A stretch of 13,122 nt of DNA, from NCBI GenBank assembly GCA_947564305.1, contig CANOBT010000147.1:1-13122 (forward strand), given 5' to 3'. This document shows positions 1 to 6,313 of the stretch, piece after piece. Numbering within the stretch: the stretch's first letter is position 1; each line of letters begins with the position of its first letter. Source of the DNA: an uncultured Lachnospiraceae bacterium. GTDB lineage: Bacteria; Bacillota_A; Clostridia; Lachnospirales; Lachnospiraceae. Both the position numbers and the translations under genes were made by a program. The notes under the pieces were generated by a model. The model worked only from the letters and a program-made list of their open reading frames with translations. It searched no databases and had not been told where the DNA came from.

Positions 1-52
1 ACACTTCATTGATTTTATCAATTCTTCTCTCATATGATTCAAATAAAGCCAT
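1..52 (-). CDS. GGGtGRT family protein, N-terminal fragment (cut by window edge)
   Basis: Only the first 17 codons lie in the window; they read MALFESYERRIDKINEV on the minus strand. An AGGAGG ribosome binding site sits 8 nt before the ATG (61-66). The N-terminus, together with the NifU-like gene 47 nt upstream, matches my recollection of the clostridial GGGtGRT family, named after a conserved glycine-rich motif. That motif lies outside the window, so the family call rests on the first residues and on the context. The function of this family is not established. The neighbour suggests a link with iron-sulfur cluster or metal handling, which is inference. The gene is probably co-transcribed with the upstream scaffold gene. 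Confidence 0.72.
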   Translation of the reverse strand, partial: MALFESYERRIDKINEV

Positions 53-99
53 TTAATTATCCTCCTGATTTATTTTAGAAACACGCAATAAGCTGTTGG

Positions 100-792
100 C
101 TATTCTTTACGTGGGTCAATGATCTTCGCTGCATCAGCAACACGGCCATACTGTCCTTTTGCCTTCTCCCATGCATCATTCGGCTGGTCACCAGCTTTGA
201 TGAAATCTGTAAACTTACCAAGGTTTACAAACTGATATCCAATAATCTCATCATTCTGATCCAATGCAATCCCAGTTACATAGCCTTCTGCCATCTCCAG
301 ATAACGTGGACCCTTTGCAAGAGTTCCATACATGGTACCAACCTGAGAGCGAAGTCCTTTTCCAAGGTCTTCCAAGCCTGCGCCGATTGCAAGTCCGTCT
401 TCTGAAAATGCGCTCTGTGTTCTTCCGTAAACAATCTGAAGGAATAATTCTCTCATAGCAGTGTTAATCGCATCACATACAAGGTCAGTATTCAATGCCT
501 CCAAGATGGTCTTTCCAGGAAGGATCTCTGATGCCATTGCTGCGGAATGTGTCATTCCTGAACATCCAAGTGTCTCAACAAGTGCCTCCTGAATAATACC
601 GTCCTTCACGTTGAGTGTCAGCTTGCATGCACCCTGCTGCGGAGCACACCAGCCAACGCCATGTGTAAATCCGGAAATATCTTTCACTTCTTTTGCTTTT
701 ACCCATTTTGCTTCTTCCGGGATTGGAGCTGGTCCGTGATTCGCACCCTGGGCTACCGGACACATCATTTCTACTTCATGTGAATAAATCAT
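100..792 (-). CDS. NifU/IscU-like iron-sulfur cluster assembly scaffold protein with extended C-terminus
   Basis: The 230-residue protein has a NifU_N/IscU-like core at about residues 45-120. Three cysteines fall where the cluster-ligating cysteines of IscU occur: C56 (GACKLTL), C77 (LGCSGMTHSAAMASEIL) and C106 (VCDAINTAM). Family members hold a nascent Fe-S cluster on these cysteines and pass it to apo-proteins in the cytosol. IscU is about 128 residues. This protein has about 110 more at the C-terminus, plus additional cysteines at C11 and C49, so it is not a plain IscU. I chose the ATG at 792 because AAAGGAG lies 8 nt upstream; the frame stays open to 849 but has no comparable site there. 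It is followed by the GGGtGRT gene, a pair I associate with clostridia. No sulfurtransferase gene is adjacent. The scaffold fold is secure; the physiological role is inferred. Confidence 0.82.
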   Translation of the reverse strand: MIYSHEVEMMCPVAQGANHGPAPIPEEAKWVKAKEVKDISGFTHGVGWCAPQQGACKLTLNVKDGIIQEALVETLGCSGMTHSAAMASEILPGKTILEALNTDLVCDAINTAMRELFLQIVYGRTQSAFSEDGLAIGAGLEDLGKGLRSQVGTMYGTLAKGPRYLEMAEGYVTGIALDQNDEIIGYQFVNLGKFTDFIKAGDQPNDAWEKAKGQYGRVADAAKIIDPRKE

Positions 793-863
793 GTTAATAC
801 TCCTTTCAAATATGTATGATTTTTCTCTTGTATAATGTCGCATACCCACATCACACTACTGTT

Positions 864-892
864 ATTTTCGCACAAAATGTTTCATTCGTCAA
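864..892 (-). promoter_or_regulatory. Candidate promoter of the NifU-like/GGGtGRT pair
   Basis: On the minus strand TTGACG (887-892, 5 of 6 to consensus) is followed after 17 nt by GAAAAT (864-869, 4 of 6). It lies about 70 nt before the NifU-like start codon. A perfect inverted repeat, ATTTT-CGCAC-AAAAT (864-878), overlaps the -10 end of the spacer and could be an operator; this is inference. The rest of the 793-1014 gap holds only this promoter, the 5' leader and the terminator of the cinA operon. Confidence 0.45.
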
Positions 893-948
893 TCGTCACT
901 TTGTATAAGATTACTCTTAATTTCTGGCTATTAAGGACAGTAGGGAAT

Positions 949-979
949 AAAAAAAGCAGGTTTTTATGCCTGCCTTTTT
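949..979 (-). terminator. Intrinsic terminator of the yicC-to-cinA operon
   Basis: On the minus strand the stem GCAGG/CCTGC (969-973 with 956-960) closes an 8-nt loop. One G-U pair and an A5/T5 extension lengthen the stem, and a run of seven T follows (949-955). It lies about 35 nt after the cinA stop and before the promoter of the NifU-like gene, so it separates the two leftward units. There is also a T5 on the opposite strand, so it may be weakly bidirectional. Confidence 0.8.
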
Positions 980-1014
980 CCATGATTGATTATTTTTATC
1001 AACTTTCAAAAACA

Positions 1015-1509
1015 CTAGAGTAATTTTAACATTTCGGCGGCCAACCTCAGGGCCTCTTCCACTGTACGAAGTCTGTTTTCCATACGATTTCCCTGAAAAT
1101 GATATTCTCTCACCTGCACTTCTCCCTTCACAAAGCAGCCAATATATACCAGACCTACCGGTTTTTCCTCTGTACCACCTCCGGGACCCGCAATTCCTGT
1201 GGAACTGATTCCCACATCAGCGCCTGCCGCCTTCGCCGCGCCTGCCGCCATCTCACCGGCAGTCTGCTCACTGACCGCCCCGAACTGCTCCAACGTCCGG
1301 GCATGCACACCAACGAGACGCTGCTTTGCTTCATTCGAATAAGTCACATATGCCTCACCAAGTACATCCGATGCACCTGCCACATTTACCAAAGTTCCTG
1401 AAATCAAACCGCCGGTACAAGATTCCGCCGTAGTCACAGAAAGTTTTTTTTCCTGCAAAAGCCGAACCACCGTTTCTTCTATCGCCTCCTGCTGTATCTC
1501 TTCCTGCAT
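1015..1509 (-). CDS. CinA C-terminal domain protein, PncC-like nicotinamide-nucleotide amidohydrolase
   Basis: This 164-residue protein consists of the CinA C-terminal (CinA_C/PncC) domain alone, without the N-terminal molybdopterin-binding-like domain of full CinA. Characteristic motifs are TAESCTGG (27-34), which carries the conserved serine at 30, and TGIAGPGGGTEEKPVGLVYIG split over residues 104-124. Family members hydrolyse nicotinamide mononucleotide to nicotinate mononucleotide plus ammonia, recycling pyridine nucleotides. Activity here is inferred from the family. The ATG at 1509 follows the pgsA stop by one base, and GGGAGG lies about 7 nt upstream inside the pgsA end, so translation is probably coupled. 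It is the last gene of the operon and is followed by a terminator. In many Firmicutes full-length CinA sits next to pgsA, and this gene keeps that neighbourhood in shortened form. I see no remnant of the missing domain upstream, because pgsA directly abuts it. Confidence 0.88.
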   Translation of the reverse strand: MQEEIQQEAIEETVVRLLQEKKLSVTTAESCTGGLISGTLVNVAGASDVLGEAYVTYSNEAKQRLVGVHARTLEQFGAVSEQTAGEMAAGAAKAAGADVGISSTGIAGPGGGTEEKPVGLVYIGCFVKGEVQVREYHFQGNRMENRLRTVEEALRLAAEMLKLL

Positions 1510-1510
1510 C

Positions 1511-2053
1511 TTACATTCCTCCCTGTGTAAGAACCTGTTTATTCTTCATCACATAATCTATCAGAGAAATAATCGTCAGCGCCAGAGATACCCAGATTAA
1601 AATTTCTCCAATCAGATCAAACACACCGCCGAAATCTGCAATCAGCAGAATCACCATTGCCATCTGGGATACGGTCTTGAATTTTCCCCAATAGCTGGCA
1701 GCGATTACAATTCCATTATCTGAAGCCACCAGGCGGAAACCGCTGATGATGAACTCGCGGGCAATGATAATAATGACAAACCAGGCCGTAAGCTGCCCGG
1801 AATCAATCATACAGATCATAGCGGAACAAACAAGCAGTTTGTCAGCTAATGGGTCCATAAATTTTCCGAAATTCGTCACTAAATTATATTTCCGTGCAAT
1901 CTTACCGTCCAGAAGGTCCGTCAGGCTTGCTACACAGAACAGGAGTAAGGCTATCCATTTATTTGCAGCCCCTCCCACATCCGTCAGCATAAAAAAGACA
2001 AAAAACGGCACCATAATTATTCTTATCACAGTCAACTTATTAGGTAAATTCAT
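1511..2053 (-). CDS. pgsA: CDP-diacylglycerol-glycerol-3-phosphate 3-phosphatidyltransferase (phosphatidylglycerophosphate synthase)
   Basis: PgsA transfers the phosphatidyl group from CDP-diacylglycerol to glycerol-3-phosphate. This is the committed step to phosphatidylglycerol and cardiolipin at the inner face of the membrane. The CDP-alcohol phosphatidyltransferase signature is complete: D46, D49-G50, A53-R54, G63, D67 and D71, within TDLLDGKIARKY and GKFMDPLAD. Several hydrophobic segments are evident (about 8-24, 32-46, 72-100, 127-165), as expected for this polytopic family, and 180 residues is a normal length. The start codon overlaps the rimO stop in a TAATG, indicating translational coupling. 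The stop is one base before the next gene. Nothing unusual is seen. Confidence 0.95.
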   Translation of the reverse strand: MNLPNKLTVIRIIMVPFFVFFMLTDVGGAANKWIALLLFCVASLTDLLDGKIARKYNLVTNFGKFMDPLADKLLVCSAMICMIDSGQLTAWFVIIIIAREFIISGFRLVASDNGIVIAASYWGKFKTVSQMAMVILLIADFGGVFDLIGEILIWVSLALTIISLIDYVMKNKQVLTQGGM

Positions 2054-3375
2054 TACACAAGTCCTCCTATTAAATCATATTCCAATGCGCCGGTTATTTT
2101 CACTTTCGCAAAATCTCCGGACAGAAGTTCCTCATCGGCATCTACAAAAATTAATCCATCCACGCCGGGAGCATCCCGGAAAGTACGGCCCACATAGGCA
2201 TTTTCATCCACCACTTTACCCTCAATCATGACCAGCATCTCCTGGCCAACCATGTCCTCTGCATTGGCGAATGCAATCTCCTGCTGTAGTTCCATAATAT
2301 CTGCCTGCCGTTCCTGTTTTATCTCGTCGGATACCTGCTCCGGCATCTCTGCCGCCGGAGTATCTTCCTCCGGAGAATAAGTGAACACTCCCAAGCGGTC
2401 AAATTCCATCTCATCCACAAATGCCATCAGTTCTTCATGCTGCGCCTCTGTCTCTCCTGGAAATCCTGTGATTAAGGTGGTCCGCAGACAGATATCCGGG
2501 ATTTCCCTGCGAAGTTTACCTATCGTGTCCATAATCTCTTGCTTTGTTGTCCTTCGTCCCATCCTTTTCAGGATTTCATCATTGGCATGTTGGATTGGGA
2601 TATCCAGATAATGGCATATCTTAGGTTCTTGTTTTATGGTCTGTATCAATTCATCCGTAATCTCCTCCGGATAGCAGTAAAGAATACGTATCCAACGGAT
2701 TCCTTTGATTTTACACAGTTCATGCAAAAGCTGCGGAAGTCTTTTTTCGCCATAAATGTCTTTTCCATATAAAGTAGTTTCCTGCGCCACCAGAATCAGT
2801 TCCTTGACTCCCTGCTGCGCCAGCTCTTCTGCCGACTTTAACAGTCTCTCCATCGGAATACTCCGAAAAGGTCCCCGAATCTTAGGAATGATACAATAGG
2901 TACAGTGCTTATCACACCCTTCTGCAATTTTTAGATATGCATAATGTCCGCCTGTGGTCACCTGGCGCTTTGTCTCTACTTTCGGAAGGACTTTCAAGTC
3001 CGCAATCCGCACCTCTGTATGCCCCGCAAGAGCGGTATCCAATGCATCCAATATCTGATCATACGCCGTCGTTCCGAGCACCACATCGACCTCAGGAATC
3101 TCATCCAATATCTCCTGACGATACCGCTGTGCCAGGCAGCCGGCCACGATCAAGGCTTTCAAATGCCCTTTCTTTTTATATTCCGCCATCTCCAGAATAT
3201 TCTGAATACTTTCCTCCTTGGCATCATGAATAAAACAGCATGTATTGATAATGATCACATCCGCCTGCTCTTCATCATCTGTCATCTCAAACCCACGGGA
3301 TGTCAAAAGTCCCAGCATCTCTTCCGTATCTACAAGGTTCTTATCACATCCAAGAGATATAAATAAAATTTTCAT
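2053..3375 (-). CDS. rimO: Ribosomal protein S12 methylthiotransferase RimO
   Basis: RimO is a radical-SAM enzyme that adds a methylthio group to an aspartate of ribosomal protein S12. The 440-residue protein has the full methylthiotransferase layout. The N-terminal UPF0004 domain has cluster cysteines C10, C46 and C80. The radical SAM domain has the motif C154-x3-C158-x2-C161 (CDKHCTYC). A C-terminal TRAM domain follows at about 370-440. The opening MKILFISLGCDKNLVD is typical of RimO rather than the tRNA enzyme MiaB. The start is preceded by GGAGAGAG. The 148-nt gap to rpoZ contains a hairpin, so expression may be partly uncoupled from the upstream genes. No substitution of a key residue is visible. 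Confidence 0.96.
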   Translation of the reverse strand: MKILFISLGCDKNLVDTEEMLGLLTSRGFEMTDDEEQADVIIINTCCFIHDAKEESIQNILEMAEYKKKGHLKALIVAGCLAQRYRQEILDEIPEVDVVLGTTAYDQILDALDTALAGHTEVRIADLKVLPKVETKRQVTTGGHYAYLKIAEGCDKHCTYCIIPKIRGPFRSIPMERLLKSAEELAQQGVKELILVAQETTLYGKDIYGEKRLPQLLHELCKIKGIRWIRILYCYPEEITDELIQTIKQEPKICHYLDIPIQHANDEILKRMGRRTTKQEIMDTIGKLRREIPDICLRTTLITGFPGETEAQHEELMAFVDEMEFDRLGVFTYSPEEDTPAAEMPEQVSDEIKQERQADIMELQQEIAFANAEDMVGQEMLVMIEGKVVDENAYVGRTFRDAPGVDGLIFVDADEELLSGDFAKVKITGALEYDLIGGLV

Positions 3376-3485
3376 ATTCTCTCTCCATTAAATCCCGTAT
3401 CTTTTTTCATACGATACTTTACACTGTCTCTATACTGTAACCGAGTTGCTGCTCACATACTATCACAGAGTTCACAAAGAAATAG

Positions 3486-3516
3486 GGCTATCACCTACGC
3501 CAGATAGGGGATAGCC
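3486..3516 (-). terminator. Hairpin between rpoZ and rimO, possible partial terminator
   Basis: A near-perfect hairpin: GGCTATC/GATAGCC (7 bp), one mismatch, then CCTA/TAGG (4 bp) around a 7-nt loop. It starts 8 nt after the rpoZ stop. On the minus strand it is followed by CTATTTCTTTG, which is T-rich but not a clean U tract. It is therefore probably an attenuating terminator, a processing site or a 3' end protector rather than a full stop. The remaining 3376-3480 leader shows no convincing promoter. Confidence 0.45.
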
Positions 3517-3523
3517 TGATTGT

Positions 3524-3772
3524 TCATTCCTCGACACTTGCACTCTCAGCGATGATTTTTAATTTTCCTTCATTCAACTCCTGAATCGCCAGAGAAAGAG
3601 GCTTTGCCTCACCTTTGATACTCACCATCGGCATCTCGCCGTCAATAATCTGTCTGGCTCTCTTCGATGTAGCAAGAACAATAGAATACCGGCTGTTGAC
3701 AATCTTAGTCTCACCTTCTTCTACGTCTTTATTCACCACTTTCATCAAATCTGTATAAGATGGATGCAACAT
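3524..3772 (-). CDS. rpoZ: DNA-directed RNA polymerase omega subunit
   Basis: This 82-residue protein begins MLHPSYTDLMK and contains the omega signature region NSRYSIVLATSKRARQI (about 26-42) followed by KPLSLAIQELNEGKL (56-70). Omega binds the beta' subunit and helps RNA polymerase assembly and stability. The frame is open further upstream, but the ATG at 3772 is supported by AAAGGAG about 9 nt before it, by normal family length and by its position 5 nt after the gmk stop. The gmk-rpoZ pairing is widely conserved in Firmicutes. Confidence 0.95.
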   Translation of the reverse strand: MLHPSYTDLMKVVNKDVEEGETKIVNSRYSIVLATSKRARQIIDGEMPMVSIKGEAKPLSLAIQELNEGKLKIIAESASVEE

Positions 3773-3777
3773 GCTTC

Positions 3778-4410
3778 TTATTCTCCTTTCAATTCTTGAA
3801 GATCTTGTTTTATTTTTTCCATAAATTGTATATTCCGGAAATTGCGGCAGTGTTCTCCCTGAATAATGCCATGCATCTCTTCTACACATGCATCCAACTT
3901 GTCGTTGACAATCAGGTAGTCATACTGCTCCATCCCTTCCGCCTCCTCAGCAGCACGCCGAAGCCTGGAGGCAATCACCTCCGCGGTCTCCGTCCCCCTG
4001 CCTTTCAGCCGGTTTTCCAGTTCTTTTGCCGTAGGCGGCATAACGAAGAGAAACAGAGTATCCGGAAATGCCTTCTTGACTTTCATGGCACCTTGGACTT
4101 CAATTTCTAAAATAACGTCCTTCCCTGCCGCTAACATTTCTTCCACATAGGCGCGGGGTGTTCCATAATAATTCTCCACGTATCTAGCATACTCTATCAG
4201 TTCGTCTTTCGCAATCATTTTTTCAAATTCCTCTTTGGTTTTGAAAAAATATTCTCTACCGTCTACTTCTCCGTCACGCGGCTGTCTTGTTGTTGCAGAT
4301 ATCGACAACGCATACCGTTCAGGATAACGCTGTAAAAGCGCATGCATTAATGTACCCTTGCCAGCCCCGGAAAATCCGGACACTACAGTCAAAACACCTT
4401 TTGTCTCCAT
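3778..4410 (-). CDS. gmk: Guanylate kinase
   Basis: Gmk phosphorylates GMP to GDP with ATP in the cytosol and is essential for GTP and dGTP supply. The P-loop GFSGAGKGT is at residues 12-20. It is followed by the GMP-binding stretch SISATTRQPRDGEVDGREYFF (about 36-56, residues split here only for description) and the lid region. The chosen ATG gives 210 residues, a usual length, with GAGG 6 nt upstream. An in-frame GTG at 4440 would add ten residues (MHRRENVRYR) and has its own AAGGA site. I prefer the ATG because the extra residues are not typical and because the candidate internal promoter would place the transcript start almost on the GTG. The gene follows yicC and precedes rpoZ, the standard Firmicutes order. 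Confidence 0.94.
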   Translation of the reverse strand: METKGVLTVVSGFSGAGKGTLMHALLQRYPERYALSISATTRQPRDGEVDGREYFFKTKEEFEKMIAKDELIEYARYVENYYGTPRAYVEEMLAAGKDVILEIEVQGAMKVKKAFPDTLFLFVMPPTAKELENRLKGRGTETAEVIASRLRRAAEEAEGMEQYDYLIVNDKLDACVEEMHGIIQGEHCRNFRNIQFMEKIKQDLQELKGE

Positions 4411-4450
4411 CCTGTACCTCACATTCTCACGTCTATGCACTTAGTTCCTT

Positions 4451-4478
4451 TTTATAATACCTGCTTAGAAGCTGTAAA
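4451..4478 (-). promoter_or_regulatory. Candidate internal promoter for gmk-rpoZ
   Basis: On the minus strand TTTACA (4473-4478) and TATAAA (4451-4456) are each 5 of 6 to the sigma-A consensus and are separated by 16 nt. This places a transcript start near 4444. A 6-bp inverted repeat, CTGTAA-n7-TTACAG (4472-4490), overlaps the -35 box and could be a small hairpin or an operator. The 77-nt gap has no room for another gene. Confidence 0.4.
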
Positions 4479-4517
4479 AACACATTACAGATTGTAAAGC
4501 TGTGTTCTCCCAGTTCT

Positions 4518-5396
4518 TTATTCTATGTTTTGAATCTGTTCACGAATTTTTTCAATCTCCGTTTTTAAGCCGATTGCATAGTTGGAAATCTCCAAATCAT
4601 TGGCTTTGGACAATATGGTGTTGGCCTCCCTGTTCATCTCCTGCGCGATGAAATCCAGTTTTCTTCCAATCCCTTCGGCTTCCTCCAGAGTATCCCGCAT
4701 ATGGGAAATATGGCTTTTCAGACGGACCACCTCTTCATCTGTACAAATCTTGTCCGCAAACAAAATGACTTCCGCCGCAACCCGACTCTCCTCTAACTGC
4801 GCATCTCCTAAAAGCTCCTGAACCTTTTCCTCCAGTCGTTCCCGATACTTCGCCGCAATCTCCGGAGAATGCTCTTCTACCTTGGCAGTCAATTCCTCAA
4901 TCCCGGAGAGCTTTGCAAGAATATCTTTTTTCAGATGTTCCCCTTCTGTCACTCTGGCTGAAACAAATTGCTCAAATGCGCCTTCCAGCCCGCTTTTCAG
5001 GCCCTTCCACAATTCTTCTTCATCCTCGCTTTGTTCTTCCATAGTCAGAATCTCCGGACAGCGTGCCAGCGTAGACAGGCTCACATCACCCTGGATGCCA
5101 AATTCCTCAGCCATCTGCCTTAAATACTTCACATACTCCCCGGCCAGTGCCGCATTATACTTTAATGTGCCTTGCTCTTCTGATATATTTTCATATGTGA
5201 TGAAAATATCTATCTTCCCGCGGCTTGCATACTGCCTCAACAGTGTCCGGATTGCGCTGTCAAAAAAATTCAGCTTCTTCGGCATCCGAATATTGACATC
5301 CAGATACCTGTGATTGACGCTTTTCAATTCCACCGTAAATTTCTGGGAGCCCTGCTGGTACTCGCATCTACCAAAACCCGTCATGCTCTTTATCAT
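4518..5396 (-). CDS. yicC: YicC family endoribonuclease
   Basis: This 292-residue protein has the YicC N-terminal domain opening with IKSMTGFGR and ELKSVNHRYLD. The C-terminal DUF1732 domain contains RLKSHISHMRD and LDFIAQEMNREANTIL. Length and termini are normal for the family. In Escherichia coli YicC is an endoribonuclease that affects small-RNA turnover; whether the clostridial protein has the same targets is unknown. The start is supported by AGAGGG upstream and by the family N-terminus. It is the first gene of the operon, about 60 nt from a near-consensus promoter. In Bacillus the next gene is remA (DUF370) before gmk. Here only 77-107 nt separate yicC from gmk, so remA is absent at this site. 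Confidence 0.93.
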   Translation of the reverse strand: MIKSMTGFGRCEYQQGSQKFTVELKSVNHRYLDVNIRMPKKLNFFDSAIRTLLRQYASRGKIDIFITYENISEEQGTLKYNAALAGEYVKYLRQMAEEFGIQGDVSLSTLARCPEILTMEEQSEDEEELWKGLKSGLEGAFEQFVSARVTEGEHLKKDILAKLSGIEELTAKVEEHSPEIAAKYRERLEEKVQELLGDAQLEESRVAAEVILFADKICTDEEVVRLKSHISHMRDTLEEAEGIGRKLDFIAQEMNREANTILSKANDLEISNYAIGLKTEIEKIREQIQNIE

Positions 5397-5455
5397 GATC
5401 TTTGCCCTCTATTAGTCTATAATATTTCAAAGCTATATTTCCACGTAGCTAACCT

Positions 5456-5485
5456 ATTATACCCCCCAAACTCCATTTCGGTCAA
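5456..5485 (-). promoter_or_regulatory. Main promoter of the yicC-gmk-rpoZ-rimO-pgsA-cinA operon
   Basis: On the minus strand TTGACC (5480-5485, 5 of 6) and a perfect TATAAT (5456-5461) are separated by 18 nt. The spacer ends in six consecutive G, directly against the -10 box. The site lies 60 nt before the yicC start. It also lies about 40 nt after the bioY stop, with no good terminator between, so some bioY transcripts may run into this operon. Confidence 0.8.
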
Positions 5486-5527
5486 CTCTTAAACCTTAAC
5501 TTTTCTACTTTTCCGCAAAATGCAGCC

Positions 5528-6076
5528 TTAGGTCCATTGTAAAGCCGCTCCCAATCTGGTCTGAATCCTCAATCCAAGTATGGATGCCACCGCTGCTTTA
5601 ATCACTGCCGTAGGAATAAACGGCAGCACACAAGCTGAAATCCCCGTCCATACGGAGGCTTTCATAACAATACAAAACATCAACACACCTACCACATAAT
5701 TAGAAACAGTACCCAAAACCAGGAATAAAAGAAACATTCCTTTTTGTTTCTTCAACTTCACTCCAATTCCAATCAAAAATGCCATCAGAGGGAAAGACAA
5801 TAAAAAGCCTCCCGTTGGCCCGATCAGATTCTGAACTCCGCCGCCGAATCCTGCAAACACCGGCGCTCCCACTGCTCCCAGCAGCAAATACACAACCATA
5901 GAGATTGCTCCGCTCTTTGCCCCCAGGATAATCCCTGCTAGTGTCACTGCAAAAGTCTGCATGGTCATGGGCACCCCCATCGGCATTGGAATGGAAATTT
6001 GCGCCAACACTGCCGTAATCGCTGTCATAATCGCAATACTACATATTTCCTTTGTTGAAATTTTTGAATTTTGCAT
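5528..6076 (-). CDS. bioY: Biotin ECF transporter substrate-specificity subunit BioY
   Basis: BioY is the membrane S component that binds biotin and, with the shared EcfA/A'/T energising module, imports it. The 182-residue protein is very hydrophobic, with about six membrane segments. It shows the characteristic conserved stretch PVFAGFGGGVQNLIGPTGG (72-90) followed by FLLSFPLMAF. No EcfA or EcfT gene is nearby, as expected for group II ECF systems, and no biotin synthesis gene is nearby, so the cell may rely on uptake. AGGAGG lies about 9 nt before the ATG. It is a single-gene unit with its own strong promoter, and a BirA-like operator overlaps the -35 box. Its 5' leader also has a short inverted repeat, GGCGT (6124-6128) with ACGCC (6097-6101), just upstream of the ribosome binding site; its role is unclear. 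Confidence 0.94.
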   Translation of the reverse strand: MQNSKISTKEICSIAIMTAITAVLAQISIPMPMGVPMTMQTFAVTLAGIILGAKSGAISMVVYLLLGAVGAPVFAGFGGGVQNLIGPTGGFLLSFPLMAFLIGIGVKLKKQKGMFLLFLVLGTVSNYVVGVLMFCIVMKASVWTGISACVLPFIPTAVIKAAVASILGLRIQTRLGAALQWT

Positions 6077-6134
6077 CGTTCAAACCTCCTCTTTTTGGCG
6101 TCCCTCATTCACAAAATATATTAACGCCTATTCA

Positions 6135-6163
6135 AGTATAAAGTTTAAGCATCACATTGTCAA
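6135..6163 (-). promoter_or_regulatory. bioY promoter
   Basis: On the minus strand a perfect TTGACA (6158-6163) is followed after the optimal 17 nt by TATACT (6135-6140, 5 of 6). It is located about 60 nt before the bioY start codon and is one of the best sigma-A promoters in the window. Confidence 0.85.
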
Positions 6164-6187
6164 CCGCTTTTATTTTTCAGTTTACAT
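6157..6187. promoter_or_regulatory. Candidate BirA (biotin repressor) operator
   Basis: On the plus strand TTGTCAACC (6157-6165), a 13-nt spacer and AGTTTACAT (6179-6187) form an imperfect inverted repeat. The known BirA operator type is TTGTAAACC-spacer-GGTTTACAA (TTGTTAACC variants in Firmicutes). The two halves match it at 8 of 9 and 7 of 9 positions. One half coincides with the -35 box of bioY, so a bound repressor would block the polymerase. The birA gene is not in the window, and I am unsure of the exact permitted spacer length. Confidence 0.5.
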
Positions 6188-6215
6188 TTTATTTTCTACT
6201 TTTCTAAAAAAACTG

Positions 6216-6244
6216 ATGAAAAACCGCAGGATACATATTATAAT
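6216..6244 (+). promoter_or_regulatory. Candidate rqcH promoter
   Basis: A perfect TATAAT (6239-6244) is preceded 17 nt upstream by ATGAAA (6216-6221, 4 of 6). It is 70 nt before the rqcH ATG. A second possibility, ATGACA with GATAAC further downstream, is weaker at the -10 box. The 6077-6313 gap is otherwise filled by this promoter and the divergent bioY control region. Confidence 0.45.
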
Positions 6245-6313
6245 AAGTCAGAATGACAAAAAACATCCTTTACACTGATAACACTACACTTTAAAGAAAG
6301 TGAGGAATACAAT

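Noticed and set aside
835..1023. 62-codon plus-strand open frame in the cinA/NifU-like gap
   Set aside because: It runs through the intrinsic terminator and the promoter region, has no ribosome binding site and no plausible protein composition.
1746..2231. 161-codon plus-strand open frame
   Set aside because: It is antisense across pgsA and the end of rimO, both certain genes, with no start signals.
4458..4490. Repeat of the TGTAAA/GCTGT words before gmk as a multi-site operator
   Set aside because: The words recur only two or three times with irregular spacing in an A/T-rich gap; the -35 box and the 6-bp hairpin explain most of it.
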